Positions 1-8,854 of a stretch of DNA of 30,101 bases are shown here, one piece after another. A program made the position numbers and the translations under genes. Under the pieces are notes generated by a model. It was not told the DNA's origin and did not search any database. It saw only the letters and a list, made by a program, of their open reading frames with translations. This DNA is from Actinomycetota bacterium (GTDB lineage Bacteria > Actinomycetota > Thermoleophilia > Gaiellales > Gaiellaceae): assembly GCA_020029625.1 (NCBI GenBank), contig JAIBJP010000004.1, positions 1-30,101 of the forward strand, in the 5' to 3' direction. Numbering within the stretch: position 1 is the stretch's first letter; each line of letters opens with the position of its first letter.

Positions 1-489
1 CGGGGCCGGCGGCGTCGATCCGAAGAGAAACTCCCCGAGCGGCGACCAGAGCGCGATCGGGATCGCGAACAGGGCGGCGACGAGGAAGCGGTTTCGCATG
101 TCACGCACCATCGAGTCCATCGACATGCCCGCGTGGCCGCCGTGCCCGTGAGCGTCCTCGGCACGCTGTTCGCCCGCGTGGTCATGGGCAGGCGCAAGCG
201 GCTCCTCGCCCGCGAGCGGATCGCAGATGTGGCCGGGAACTGAACGCCCCTTGCAGTGATAGCCGCACTCCTCGACCCAACGCGCCAGTTCCGCCACAGT
301 CGTCACGCCGGGGTCAAAGGTGACGGTTGCGGTCTGAGCCGCCGGGTTTGCGTCGACGGCGAGAACACCCGGCCGGCGGCGCAGGGCCTCTTCGAGGACG
401 AGGTGCTCGCTCCCCCGATAGATCCCGCCCGTGTGGAGAACCGTCGTCTCCGGAGCGTCCGTCCGCGTTTCCTCGTGAACGTGCGCCAT
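1..489 (-). CDS. Heavy-metal (copper-type) P-type ATPase, N-terminal part only
   Basis: The N-terminal ~163 residues are present and the gene runs off the left edge. It begins with a ferredoxin-like heavy-metal-associated fold (about residues 15-75), but the usual CxxC metal site is replaced by TGGIYRG. The Cys-containing stretch EECGYHCKGRSVPGHICDP follows. A linker rich in His and Met (HGHGGHAGMSMDSM, about residues 118-131) leads into the first membrane segment (FLVAALFAIPIALWSPLGEF). His/Met-rich N-termini are known from CopB-type and related actinobacterial copper ATPases. The catalytic domains lie outside the window, so ion specificity is inferred from the csoR-copA-copZ neighbours. The ATG at 489 is 37 bp after csoR, so it is probably the last gene of the copper operon. 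Confidence 0.82.
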   Translation of the reverse strand, partial: MAHVHEETRTDAPETTVLHTGGIYRGSEHLVLEEALRRRPGVLAVDANPAAQTATVTFDPGVTTVAELARWVEECGYHCKGRSVPGHICDPLAGEEPLAPAHDHAGEQRAEDAHGHGGHAGMSMDSMVRDMRNRFLVAALFAIPIALWSPLGEFLFGSTPPAP

Positions 490-526
490 TAGGTCGCGCG
501 ACCGGCCGGCGAGGACACCGGCTTGG

Positions 527-840
527 CTACCGCGTCCTCGTGAAGCGCTCGACTGCGGCGAGGAGCTCGCGGCTCTTCGCCTTGGCGGCGTCCTCGTCGC
601 CGGAGGCAAGCGCTCCCGCCACGCAGCTCTCGACGTGCTCGCCGAGGATCCTGAGCCCGACGGCGTCGAGGGCAGTCGTCGCCGCGCTGATCTGCGTGAG
701 GATGTCGATGCAGTAGCGCTCGTCCGCGACCATCCGCTCGATGCCGCGTACCTGTCCCTCGATCCGGCGCAGCCGCTTCAGCAGGTCGTCCTTGCCCGCC
801 AGATAGCCGTACTGCTGCGTCTCGAGAATCGGCTCCGCGT

Positions 841-844
<4 letters not shown>
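527..844 (-). CDS. csoR: CsoR-family copper-sensing transcriptional repressor
   Basis: This 105-residue all-helical DUF156/CsoR protein contains LLKRLRRIEGQVRGIERMV, the family signature. The Cu(I) ligand set is visible as Cys45, His70 and Cys74; its spacing of 25 and 4 residues matches the C-H-C set of characterised CsoR proteins. In that family Cu(I) binding releases the repressor from GC-rich operators. Its ATG overlaps the copA stop as ATGA (841-844), which implies translational coupling. A matching operator-like palindrome lies in front of copZ, so the repressor probably controls its own operon. Related RcnR/FrmR proteins sense other ligands, but the C-H-C set and neighbours favour copper. 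Confidence 0.93.
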
Positions 845-3049
<2,205 letters not shown>

Positions 3050-3063
<14 letters not shown>

Positions 3064-3265
3064 CGACGACCTCGTAACCGGCTTCGTCGATCGCCGCCCG
3101 CAGCTCACCATCCGAGAAGCTTTCTCCGCGGACGGTCACGAGCTTCGTTTCCAGATCGGCCGATACGGACTCGACGCCGGCAACCCGCGAGACCTCGCCT
3201 TCAATAGCCGCCGTGCAATGCGCGCAGCTCATGCCGGGCACCCGATAGGACAGTGTCTTAGCCAT
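3050..3265 (-). CDS. copZ: Copper chaperone CopZ (single heavy-metal-associated domain)
   Basis: This 71-residue single-domain protein carries the metal site MSCAHC near the N-terminus (VPGMSCAHCTAAIEGEV) and the family's ferredoxin-like pattern, ending at AGYEVVDGDP. Such chaperones bind Cu(I) in the cytoplasm and hand it to the CopA N-terminal domain. It is the first gene of the copZ-copA-csoR unit and overlaps copA by 14 bp. Its ATG lies 9 nt after a TATACT -10-like hexamer, so the mRNA is probably leaderless or has a leader of only a few bases. Confidence 0.93.
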
Positions 3266-3274
3266 GCCACGTCC

Positions 3275-3298
3275 AGTATACCCTAGAGGGGTAGGGTA
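3275..3298 (-). promoter_or_regulatory. Promoter and CsoR-like operator of copZ-copA-csoR
   Basis: The plus strand reads ATACCCTAGAGGGGTA at 3278-3293, followed by a second GGGTA at 3294-3298. This inverted TACCC/GGGTA pattern resembles the GC-rich pseudo-palindromes bound by CsoR proteins. On the minus strand a TATACT -10-like hexamer occupies 3280-3275, ending 9 nt before the copZ ATG, so the palindrome would cover the -10 and spacer. I see no convincing -35. Binding is inferred from the motif and the csoR gene in the same operon. Confidence 0.75.
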
Positions 3299-3322
3299 AG
3301 TAGGAGTTTTTGCCCCACTCGC

Positions 3323-3940
3323 TCAGCTCTGCAAGGCCACGCCCACGTCGTGCACGAGATTGGCGGGGGTCAGGTCGATTCCAGGATGGAGGCTCGCGAC
3401 CCACTCGCCGCTCCGGTCGTACACATGGACCGAGGCGGAATGCGTGTCTGCGTCGCCCGAGTCGAGCGCAGAGAGCACGCCGAACCTCCGCCAAACGGGA
3501 CGGAGCTCCGGCTCCGAGCCGACGAGGTAGCGGAGCTTTCCCTCGGCGTGCTGCGCGCGCAGGAGGGCGCGCACGTGTGCCGGAGTGTCATCCGTGGGAT
3601 GTGTCGAGATCGCGATCGCCACGACCTGGTTTCGCTGCTCGCCTGTCAGGCGCTCGATCGCACGCGCAACCTGCGAGGCGATGATCGGGCACGCCTCCTT
3701 ACACCTGCTCTCGAGGAAGGTGAGCAGGACGACTTTGCCCTCGAGGTCTTCGCGTGAGACTCGGACGCCCGTGTAGTCGCGGAGCTCGAACTGGCCCAGC
3801 ATGATTCCGGGGGGCGGCGGGCTACCGCGGTAGCTGGCTCTGTCGTCCTTACCTGCGGTCAGGGAGACCACGGCGACAAAGGTGGCCGCGGCCACGGCGA
3901 GGGCGACAACGGCGCCGGCCACCCGCGCTTTCGCTCTCAT
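3323..3940 (-). CDS. Sco1/SenC-family copper metallochaperone
   Basis: This is a 205-residue thioredoxin-fold protein. One N-terminal membrane helix (about residues 7-28) anchors the domain outside the membrane. The Sco copper site is visible as Cys80-x3-Cys84 (ESRCKEACP) plus His167 (DTHSASVHVYD). Sco proteins deliver copper to, or keep reduced, the CuA site of cytochrome c oxidase. The ATG at 3940 is preferred over the longer open frame starting at 4018, because a GGGAGAGGA ribosome site sits immediately upstream and the extension lies inside the preceding gene. It starts 10 bp after the TlpA-like gene. No oxidase gene is in view, so the client is unknown; a general periplasmic copper or redox role is possible. 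Confidence 0.86.
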   Translation of the reverse strand: MRAKARVAGAVVALAVAAATFVAVVSLTAGKDDRASYRGSPPPPGIMLGQFELRDYTGVRVSREDLEGKVVLLTFLESRCKEACPIIASQVARAIERLTGEQRNQVVAIAISTHPTDDTPAHVRALLRAQHAEGKLRYLVGSEPELRPVWRRFGVLSALDSGDADTHSASVHVYDRSGEWVASLHPGIDLTPANLVHDVGVALQS

Positions 3941-3950
3941 TCCTCTCCCG

Positions 3951-4577
3951 TCAGTGGCCTGCGATGGCACTGGCGATGCCAGCCTCGAGCTCCTCGGGTG
4001 AGATTTCACCGACCGCATGGTCGACTACACGCCCGCGCGCGTCGAGGTAATAGGTTTCGGGGAGCCCGGTGAGGCCGTAGTTCGCGTACGTCGATGAGCC
4101 GCCGTCGCGTACGGAGACGTAGTTGGTCTTGTAACGCTCCAGGAAGCTGCGCGCGTCGCCCTTGAGGTCCTGCACGTCGACTCCGAGGAAGACGACCTCG
4201 CCGGCGTGGCGCTGTGCGGAGGCGACGAGGCGGGGTGCCTCAGCCTTACAGGGCACGCACCAAGAGGCCCAGAAGTTCATGACCACCGGGTAGCCGCGAA
4301 GCTCGCTCAGCGAGACTCGGTCGTCTGCGAGCGCGCCGCGAAGCTTGGCAGGCCACGTCTCCGCATGGGGCCAGAGAACAGAAAGGTCGAAGTCCGGCGC
4401 AAGCGGTGTGTTTCCGGCTTTGACCTCGGAGACCAGGTGCGGTCCCGCTTCCTTGGCCAGCGTGCGCAAAACCAGGAGCCCGAGGAGAAGCGCCACCATC
4501 GAGACCGCGCCCGCCTGCAACAGAAAGCGAACCGGCGACCGACGGCCGGAGCCCTCGGGGCCCGCCTCACCGCTCAT
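3951..4577 (-). CDS. Membrane-anchored TlpA/ResA-like thiol-disulfide oxidoreductase
   Basis: This 208-residue protein has an N-terminal anchor helix (about 22-40) and an extracytoplasmic thioredoxin-like domain. The active site is WCVPC with Cys107 and Cys110, and the cis-proline region is GLPETYYLD. TlpA/ResA/CcmG proteins reduce disulfides or metal-site cysteines of exported proteins, including apo-cytochromes c and Sco/CuA partners. The directly following Sco gene makes reduction of the Sco CxxxC pair a reasonable inference. The gene overlaps the 40-residue peptide gene upstream by 11 bp. Confidence 0.87.
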   Translation of the reverse strand: MSGEAGPEGSGRRSPVRFLLQAGAVSMVALLLGLLVLRTLAKEAGPHLVSEVKAGNTPLAPDFDLSVLWPHAETWPAKLRGALADDRVSLSELRGYPVVMNFWASWCVPCKAEAPRLVASAQRHAGEVVFLGVDVQDLKGDARSFLERYKTNYVSVRDGGSSTYANYGLTGLPETYYLDARGRVVDHAVGEISPEELEAGIASAIAGH

Positions 4578-4689
4578 TGCTCTTGTCCCCGCGACCCGAA
4601 TCGCGATGGGAACGCATCATCCACCACATGCCCACGCCCATGACGAGCGGGCAGACGAGTGCGACCAGAAGGATTGGAAAGAAGTCCAT
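4567..4689 (-). CDS. Small (40-residue) Met-rich single-pass membrane peptide
   Basis: This short gene encodes MDFFPILLVALVCPLVMGVG, one hydrophobic segment continuing with MWWMM, then a short charged tail (RSHRDSGRGDKSNER). The ATG at 4689 has a strong GGAGGG ribosome site 6 nt upstream. The gene lies 11 bp after its upstream neighbour and overlaps the TlpA-like gene by 11 bp, so it is almost certainly translated in this operon. The Met and Cys content in the membrane segment would suit copper contact. It loosely resembles small DUF2933-type membrane peptides found near copper genes, but I cannot assign it firmly. Confidence 0.7.
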   Translation of the reverse strand: MDFFPILLVALVCPLVMGVGMWWMMRSHRDSGRGDKSNER

Positions 4690-4700
4690 CGCACGCCCTC

Positions 4701-5651
4701 CTAACCGACCGGTTGCCAGCTCTGGCCGCGGTCGCTCGTGCGGTAGAGCATGCGGTCGAAGCCGACCGCGTAGCCGACGCCGGCGTCGCTCGGCGACCAG
4801 GCGATCGGGCCGACTCCCTGCTCGAGGGCGAATACCTGACGCCACTTGCTTCCGCTGTCGCTCGAAAGGAGGATCCCCGGGCCGCCGGCGACGATCGTGT
4901 TCGGATCGGCCGGGTTGATCGCCAGCCCCATGACCGCGGCTTGGGCGACAGGGCGCCAGGTCTTGCCGCTGTCGTCACTCGCAACCAGACCCTGCTGCAT
5001 GTCGCCGGCGAGGATGCGCCCGTCCCTGGTGACTGCGAGCGCCATTACCGCGCCGCCGACGTCACTCGAAACGAGCCCGAAGCGCTGCCCGCCGTCGTCG
5101 GAGCGATACAGTCCTTGCCCCGCGACGGCCACGTACAGGGTCCGCGGGTCACGTGGATCGACGGCGAAGCCGTGGAGGTCGAGGCTCGGCAGGCCCTCCG
5201 GCCGGACCTCCGCCCAGTTGGCGCCGCCGTCCGTGCTCTTGGCGAAGACGTTATGGCCCGCCGTCCAGACCGTTTCGCCACCACCACCAGCGAGGTTCAT
5301 TGCGTCCTGGCCGACGAGTGCCGCCTTCCTCCAGCTTCGGCCGCCGTCTCGAGACTCGTAGAGCCCGGCGTGCGTACCGAGCAGGATGTGGTTTGCGTCA
5401 CTGGGGGCGACGAGGAGCGAGTGGTAGTCCGGCGTATCCGGCAAGCCCGTCGAGGCGGCCGGGCCCTCGCCGCCGCTCTGGGCTTGGTTCTTCGCGGCGA
5501 GAAACGCTCCCGTCGCTATTCCCGCAACGAGGAGTCCCGTGACGAGTAGCCCGAGCCACCGCGGAAAGCGTCTCGGTTCAACCTTCTTCTTCGGCGCCTG
5601 AATCGGCCGCTTGGACGGCGGTTTGCGCTTGGACTTCGACTTCGTCGCCAC
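4701..5651 (-). CDS. Membrane-anchored Asp-box (BNR/YCF48-like) beta-propeller protein
   Basis: This 316-residue protein has a very basic N-terminus (KSKSKRKPPSKRP), one membrane helix (about 30-52) and an extracytoplasmic propeller. At least six Asp-box repeats are visible: ESRDGGRSW, KSTDGGANW, RSDDGGQRF, ASDDSGKTW, SSDSGSKW and RTSDRGQSW. It resembles the F510_1955-type family, often named glycosylhydrolase from the sialidase-like repeats, though I see no catalytic residues that prove hydrolase activity. YCF48-like propellers can serve as assembly factors. The GTG start at 5651 follows a strong GAGGAGG site. As first gene of the Sco/TlpA block it may help copper-protein maturation, which is inference. 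Confidence 0.8.
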   Translation of the reverse strand: MATKSKSKRKPPSKRPIQAPKKKVEPRRFPRWLGLLVTGLLVAGIATGAFLAAKNQAQSGGEGPAASTGLPDTPDYHSLLVAPSDANHILLGTHAGLYESRDGGRSWRKAALVGQDAMNLAGGGGETVWTAGHNVFAKSTDGGANWAEVRPEGLPSLDLHGFAVDPRDPRTLYVAVAGQGLYRSDDGGQRFGLVSSDVGGAVMALAVTRDGRILAGDMQQGLVASDDSGKTWRPVAQAAVMGLAINPADPNTIVAGGPGILLSSDSGSKWRQVFALEQGVGPIAWSPSDAGVGYAVGFDRMLYRTSDRGQSWQPVG

Positions 5652-5725
5652 AGATCGCCTCCTCGTTGAATGAGCGTACGGGCCACACGAGCCAGCGGTC
5701 CTTCACGCTGGCGTTCAGGGCCGAC

Positions 5726-6004
5726 TCAGGTCAGAAAGCGCTGCAGCAGTGCCGGCGAAGGGCCGCGTGAGCGCGGGCGAACGGCGGCGACCGCGGATCC
5801 GGCCGCAAGAAGCGAGAGCGCCATGAGCGACCAGACCTGGATCAGCGCCGGAAGCGAGGGGACCGCCCCCAGCGCCCGCTCAAGCGCCTGCATCGGATGG
5901 TCGCTCAGACAGGCGCAGGCGAAGCCGAGGAGTGCCAAGCAGACGACCGCAAGCAGGACGAACGCCACGAGCGGCATCCGTCCCCGAAGCGTCTGCAAGG
6001 CCAT
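5726..6004 (-). CDS. Small two-helix membrane protein of unknown function
   Basis: This 92-residue protein has two hydrophobic segments (about 11-32 with the Cys-containing end FACACL, and 52-74) joined by a loop SDHPMQALERALG; its C-terminus is basic. I do not recognise a family. A TATCCT -10-like hexamer at 6018-6013 lies 8 nt before the ATG, consistent with a leaderless start. It precedes the Asp-box gene on the same strand by 74 bp, so it may belong to the copper block. Confidence 0.6.
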   Translation of the reverse strand: MALQTLRGRMPLVAFVLLAVVCLALLGFACACLSDHPMQALERALGAVPSLPALIQVWSLMALSLLAAGSAVAAVRPRSRGPSPALLQRFLT

Positions 6005-6012
6005 CGCTGCCC

Positions 6013-6066
6013 AGGATACCCAGGCCCGCAGGAAGGTCGCAGCAACGCATCAATGGCCGTTAGGAT
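6013..6066. promoter_or_regulatory. Divergent promoter region between small membrane gene and arsR-type gene
   Basis: The 68-bp spacer holds two separate -10-like hexamers. TATCCT on the minus strand (6018-6013) ends 8 nt before the ATG at 6004. TAGGAT on the plus strand (6061-6066) ends exactly 6 nt before the GTG at 6073, the spacing expected for leaderless transcription. I see no clear ArsR-type 12-2-12 operator. Confidence 0.5.
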
Positions 6067-6072
6067 GAAGCG

Positions 6073-6432
6073 GTGGCTGCTGACCGCTGGGAGCTGCTCT
6101 GTATCGACCTCGAGGTCGCCGAGCGCCTACGTGGGCGCCGGCTCTCCGTCAGCCGGGCGGAAAGGGCGGCCGGGCGCGCGCGTGGGCTCGCCGATCCCAC
6201 CCGCCTGTTGCTGGCGGCGGCACTCAGCGAGGCCGGCGAGCTCTGCGTCTGCGACCTCGCATGGATCGCCGAGCGCTCCCAAAACCTCGTCTCCCACCAC
6301 TTGCGAGCACTCAAGGCGGCGGGCCTAGTCTGCTCCCGTCGCGAGGGAAAGATGGTCATGTACTCGCTGGCGGAGGGCGCCGCCGCAGTCGTGGCTGCTG
6401 TGCTCGATCCGGTGGAGGTGGAGACGACGTGA
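6073..6432 (+). CDS. ArsR/SmtB-family metal-sensing repressor, CadC/CmtR-like
   Basis: This 119-residue winged-helix regulator contains ELCVCDLAWIAERSQNLVSHHLRALKAAGLV, the recognition-helix region with the CVC metal motif of CadC/CmtR-type Cd/Pb/Zn sensors. A further Cys (Cys10, ELLCID) near the N-terminus could complete the site, as in CadC. Such repressors release DNA on binding thiophilic metals. The GTG start at 6073 has a TAGGAT hexamer 6 nt upstream and no clear ribosome site, which suggests leaderless mRNA. The stop overlaps the start of the transporter gene (GTGA), so sensor and exporter are translationally coupled. The exact metal is inference. Confidence 0.87.
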   Translation: MAADRWELLCIDLEVAERLRGRRLSVSRAERAAGRARGLADPTRLLLAAALSEAGELCVCDLAWIAERSQNLVSHHLRALKAAGLVCSRREGKMVMYSLAEGAAAVVAAVLDPVEVETT

Positions 6433-7097
6433 GCACGCCCGACTTGACCGCCATTCAGCCGGGGCAGCGGCTCGAGCCGCCCGCTCGAAGCGAGCAGTGG
6501 CTCCGCGCGGCGCGGCGGGCACGCCTACTCTCGTGGCTGTCGCTTGCTTGGATGGGCGCCGAAGGCGGGATCGCGGTCGCGGCCGGGATTATGGCTGGTT
6601 CGATCGCTCTGATCGGTTTCGGGATCGACTCGGCGATCGAGGGTTTGGCGAGCGTCGTTATCGTCTGGCGGTTCACCGGCTCGCGCCTGCTCTCGCACGC
6701 GGCAGAGATACGCGCGCAGAAGCTCGTCGCAATCCAGTTCTTCCTTCTCGCTCCCTATGTGACAGTCGAGGCGATCCACAGGCTCGTAACCGCCGAGCAG
6801 CCTGAGACGAGCTGGCTGGGCATCGGCCTGACGGCCTCCAGCCTCGTCGGAATGCCGATCCTCGGAATCGCCAAGCGCCGGTTGGCCGACAAGCTCGGCT
6901 CCGTCGCAACACGTGGAGAGGGAACGCAGAATCTGCTCTGTGCCTACCTTGCAGGCGCCGTCCTCGTCGGCCTGCTCGGAAACACGTTCCTCGGGCTCTG
7001 GTGGCTCGACCCGGTCGCCGCGCTCGCGATCGCGGCCGTCGCCGTGAAGGAAGGCCGGGAGAGCTGGCGCGGCGAGGGCTGCTGCTCGACCTGCTGA
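6429..7097 (+). CDS. Cation diffusion facilitator-type transporter (short form)
   Basis: This 222-residue membrane protein has about six hydrophobic segments. SIALIGFGIDSAIEGLASVVIVWRF matches the TM1-TM2 region of the CDF family with its conserved Asp, and WLDPVAALAIAAVAVKEGRESW matches the later Asp-containing helix. The usual soluble C-terminal domain is missing; the protein ends in GEGCCSTC, whose three Cys residues could bind metal. CDF proteins exchange Zn, Cd, Co or similar ions for protons. The GTG start overlaps the arsR-type stop, so the pair forms a metal-inducible export unit. Substrate is unproven; the CVC-type sensor suggests Cd, Pb or Zn. Confidence 0.85.
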   Translation: MSTPDLTAIQPGQRLEPPARSEQWLRAARRARLLSWLSLAWMGAEGGIAVAAGIMAGSIALIGFGIDSAIEGLASVVIVWRFTGSRLLSHAAEIRAQKLVAIQFFLLAPYVTVEAIHRLVTAEQPETSWLGIGLTASSLVGMPILGIAKRRLADKLGSVATRGEGTQNLLCAYLAGAVLVGLLGNTFLGLWWLDPVAALAIAAVAVKEGRESWRGEGCCSTC

Positions 7098-7155
7098 CGC
7101 TGCACGTGAACGTGGCCGCCTCGTCGCGGCCCACGCCTCCTGGATGTTGTCTTCC

Positions 7156-7221
7156 TTGTCAACAGTATTTGACATCACCGAAACAACACCAGAGCGGATT
7201 CTGGCAGCCGATACAACACCA
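7156..7221. repeat. Inverted TGTCAA/TTGACA repeat and direct CCGAWACAACACCA repeat
   Basis: The 168-bp spacer between the convergent CDF and fabI genes is noticeably AT-richer than its surroundings. TGTCAA (7157-7162) and TTGACA (7169-7174) form an inverted repeat with a 6-bp spacer. Two near-identical 14-mers, CCGAAACAACACCA (7178-7191) and CCGATACAACACCA (7208-7221), lie exactly 30 bp apart. I see no gene and no complete promoter here. Confidence 0.5.
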
Positions 7222-7231
7222 AAACCGGCTC

Positions 7232-7255
7232 GGTTGAGCCAGTATCGGCTCAGCC
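7232..7255. terminator. Stem-loop between convergent CDF and fabI genes
   Basis: GGTTGAGCC (7232-7240) pairs with GGCTCAGCC (7247-7255) over 9 bp, with one G-U pair on the plus-strand RNA and a 6-nt loop. It begins 10 bp after the fabI stop. A competing shorter hairpin uses GGCTC-GGTT-GAGCC (7227-7240). The T-tract is poor, so a bidirectional terminator is plausible but unproven. Confidence 0.5.
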
Positions 7256-7265
7256 AAAGGTTTCT

Positions 7266-8042
7266 CTACATGCCCATGGCGTGAAAGCCCGAGTCGACGT
7301 AGAGCGTCGTGGCCGTCACGTTCTGCGCGGCGTCGGAGAGGAGGAAGGCCGCGGCGGCGCCGACGTCCTCCGCCGAGATCGGACGGTGCAGCGGCGCGCG
7401 CTCTTCGACGATCGCCTCCATGGTCGGAAAGCCGGCGATCGAGCGGGCAGCGAGTGTCCGCACCGGCCCTGCGGAGACTGCGTTCACCCGGATGTTCTTC
7501 TGACCGAGGTCCCAGGCCAGGTAGCGCACGGAGGCGTCGAGCGCGGCCTTGGCCACTCCCATGACGTTGTAGTGCGGCACCGCGCGCTCGCCGCCGAGGT
7601 AGGTCATGGTCAGGATCGACCCGCCACCCGCGGCCTCCATCAGCGGCTCGGCAGCCCGCGCCGCCGAGAGGAGCGAATAGGCGGAGACGTCGAGCGCCAG
7701 CCAGAAACGGTCGCGCGGAGTGTCTGTGAAGCGCCCTTCCAGGTCACGTGCGTCGGCGAAGGCGACAGAATGGACGAGCAGGTCGAGCTCGCCGCCGAAC
7801 GCTTCCCCCACTTCGGAGAAAACCCGCTCGACACCCTCGTCGGAGCGGACGTCGCACTCGGTCAGCAGCGGGCTCGAGACCGACTCCGCCAGCTCCCTCA
7901 CGCTTTTCTCGATCCGCCCGCCCTGGTAGGTGAACGCGAGCGTGGCTCCTCCTGCGGCGAGCTTCTGCGCGATCGCCCACGCGATCGAGCGGCGGTTCGC
8001 GACGCCGAGAACCAGGCCCCTTTTACCCGTGAAGTCGATCAT
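7266..8042 (-). CDS. fabI: Enoyl-[acyl-carrier-protein] reductase (NADH), FabI
   Basis: This 258-residue SDR-type enzyme performs the last reduction in each round of type II fatty-acid synthesis. The nucleotide-binding start GLVLGVANRRSIAWAIA is the FabI form. Catalytic residues are visible as Tyr148, Tyr158 and Lys165 (YNVMGVAK), the FabI Y-x6-K arrangement rather than the ordinary SDR Y-x3-K, offset by 2 from E. coli numbering. The ATG at 8042 is separated by only 26 bp from the divergent SDR gene. A TAGACT hexamer sits 10 nt upstream of the ATG. Confidence 0.95.
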   Translation of the reverse strand: MIDFTGKRGLVLGVANRRSIAWAIAQKLAAGGATLAFTYQGGRIEKSVRELAESVSSPLLTECDVRSDEGVERVFSEVGEAFGGELDLLVHSVAFADARDLEGRFTDTPRDRFWLALDVSAYSLLSAARAAEPLMEAAGGGSILTMTYLGGERAVPHYNVMGVAKAALDASVRYLAWDLGQKNIRVNAVSAGPVRTLAARSIAGFPTMEAIVEERAPLHRPISAEDVGAAAAFLLSDAAQNVTATTLYVDSGFHAMGM

Positions 8043-8051
8043 GGCGGCGGG

Positions 8052-8062
8052 GAGTCTATTGT
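8052..8062. promoter_or_regulatory. Compact bidirectional promoter core, fabI / SDR gene
   Basis: The spacer is 26 bp (8043-8068). On the minus strand TAGACT (8058-8053) lies 10 nt from the fabI ATG. On the plus strand TATTGT (8057-8062) lies 6 nt from the SDR GTG. The two hexamers share the bases TA. Any -35 elements would have to lie inside the coding region of the opposite gene; I see no clear TTGACA-like match. Confidence 0.55.
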
Positions 8063-8068
8063 CGCCCC

Positions 8069-8854
8069 GTGCAGATCGCCGTGATCACAGGGGGATCGAG
8101 CGGGATCGGCGCGGCCCTGGCGCGCTTGCTCGCCGAACGTGGGTGGCGCTGTGTGCTCCTCGCGCGCGGGCGCGAGCAGCTCGAGCGCGTCGCGAAGGAG
8201 GTCGGCGGGGAGGCCGAGCCTTGCGACGTCGGCGACCGGACCCAGGTCGAAGAGGTTGTGGATCGGGTTGGCGAGCGGCATCCAGCCGTCCACCTCCTCG
8301 TCAACAACGCAGGCCTGACGAGACGCAAGGGCTTCCTCGAGCTTCCGCCCGAGCAGATCGAGGAAATGGTTCGCACGAACTACCTCGGCGGCGTCTGGTG
8401 CCTACTGGCGTTTCTCCCGCTCCTCGAAGCCGGTCGGCCGTCGGACATCGTCAATGTCGTGTCCGTGGCGGGGACGGTCGCCCACGGATCGTCAGGCCCG
8501 TACGCGGCGGCGAAGCACGCTCAGCTGGCGTTCTCGCGGGCGACCACGGTCGAGCTGGCACCGCGCGGGATTCGCGTCCACACGGTCAACCCTGGCCCCG
8601 TCGAGACGCCCGGCTTCCCCCAGCGCATGCTGCTCGAACGCCCCCTGGTGAGGAGGGTCGTGCTCACGCCCGAACGCGTCGCCGAGGCCGTACTGAGGTC
8701 GGTCGAGCACAACCGGGCCGAGGTGATAGTCCCGCGGTTCCTCCGCCTGGCCGGTGCCGTCCAGGCGCTCGCGCCGGCCAGCCTCGCTCGGCTCGTCAGT
8801 CGAGCAGGCGGGCGAGCCGGAGCGCTCCCAGACCGAGAGCGGCGCCCGCGATAG
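8069..8854 (+). CDS. Short-chain dehydrogenase/reductase
   Basis: This 261-residue classical SDR has the cofactor motif TGGSSGIG (7-14), NNAG (79-82) and the catalytic triad Ser132, Tyr145 and Lys149 (YAAAK). The substrate cannot be read from the sequence. The C-terminal ~35 residues are hydrophobic then basic, and may lie on the membrane, as in SDRs acting on lipids. The GTG start at 8069 is supported by the -10-like TATTGT 6 nt upstream. Its last 59 bp overlap, tail to tail, the end of the PAP2 gene. Position next to fabI and other lipid genes suggests an acyl or isoprenoid substrate, which is inference. Confidence 0.86.
   Translation: MQIAVITGGSSGIGAALARLLAERGWRCVLLARGREQLERVAKEVGGEAEPCDVGDRTQVEEVVDRVGERHPAVHLLVNNAGLTRRKGFLELPPEQIEEMVRTNYLGGVWCLLAFLPLLEAGRPSDIVNVVSVAGTVAHGSSGPYAAAKHAQLAFSRATTVELAPRGIRVHTVNPGPVETPGFPQRMLLERPLVRRVVLTPERVAEAVLRSVEHNRAEVIVPRFLRLAGAVQALAPASLARLVSRAGGRAGALPDRERRPR

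Noticed and set aside
4701..5651. Sialidase activity for the Asp-box protein
   Set aside because: Asp-box repeats are structural; the Arg triad and other sialidase catalytic residues are not evident.
7169..7174. TTGACA as a -35 promoter element
   Set aside because: No acceptable -10 lies 16-18 bp downstream on either strand, and the surrounding genes converge.
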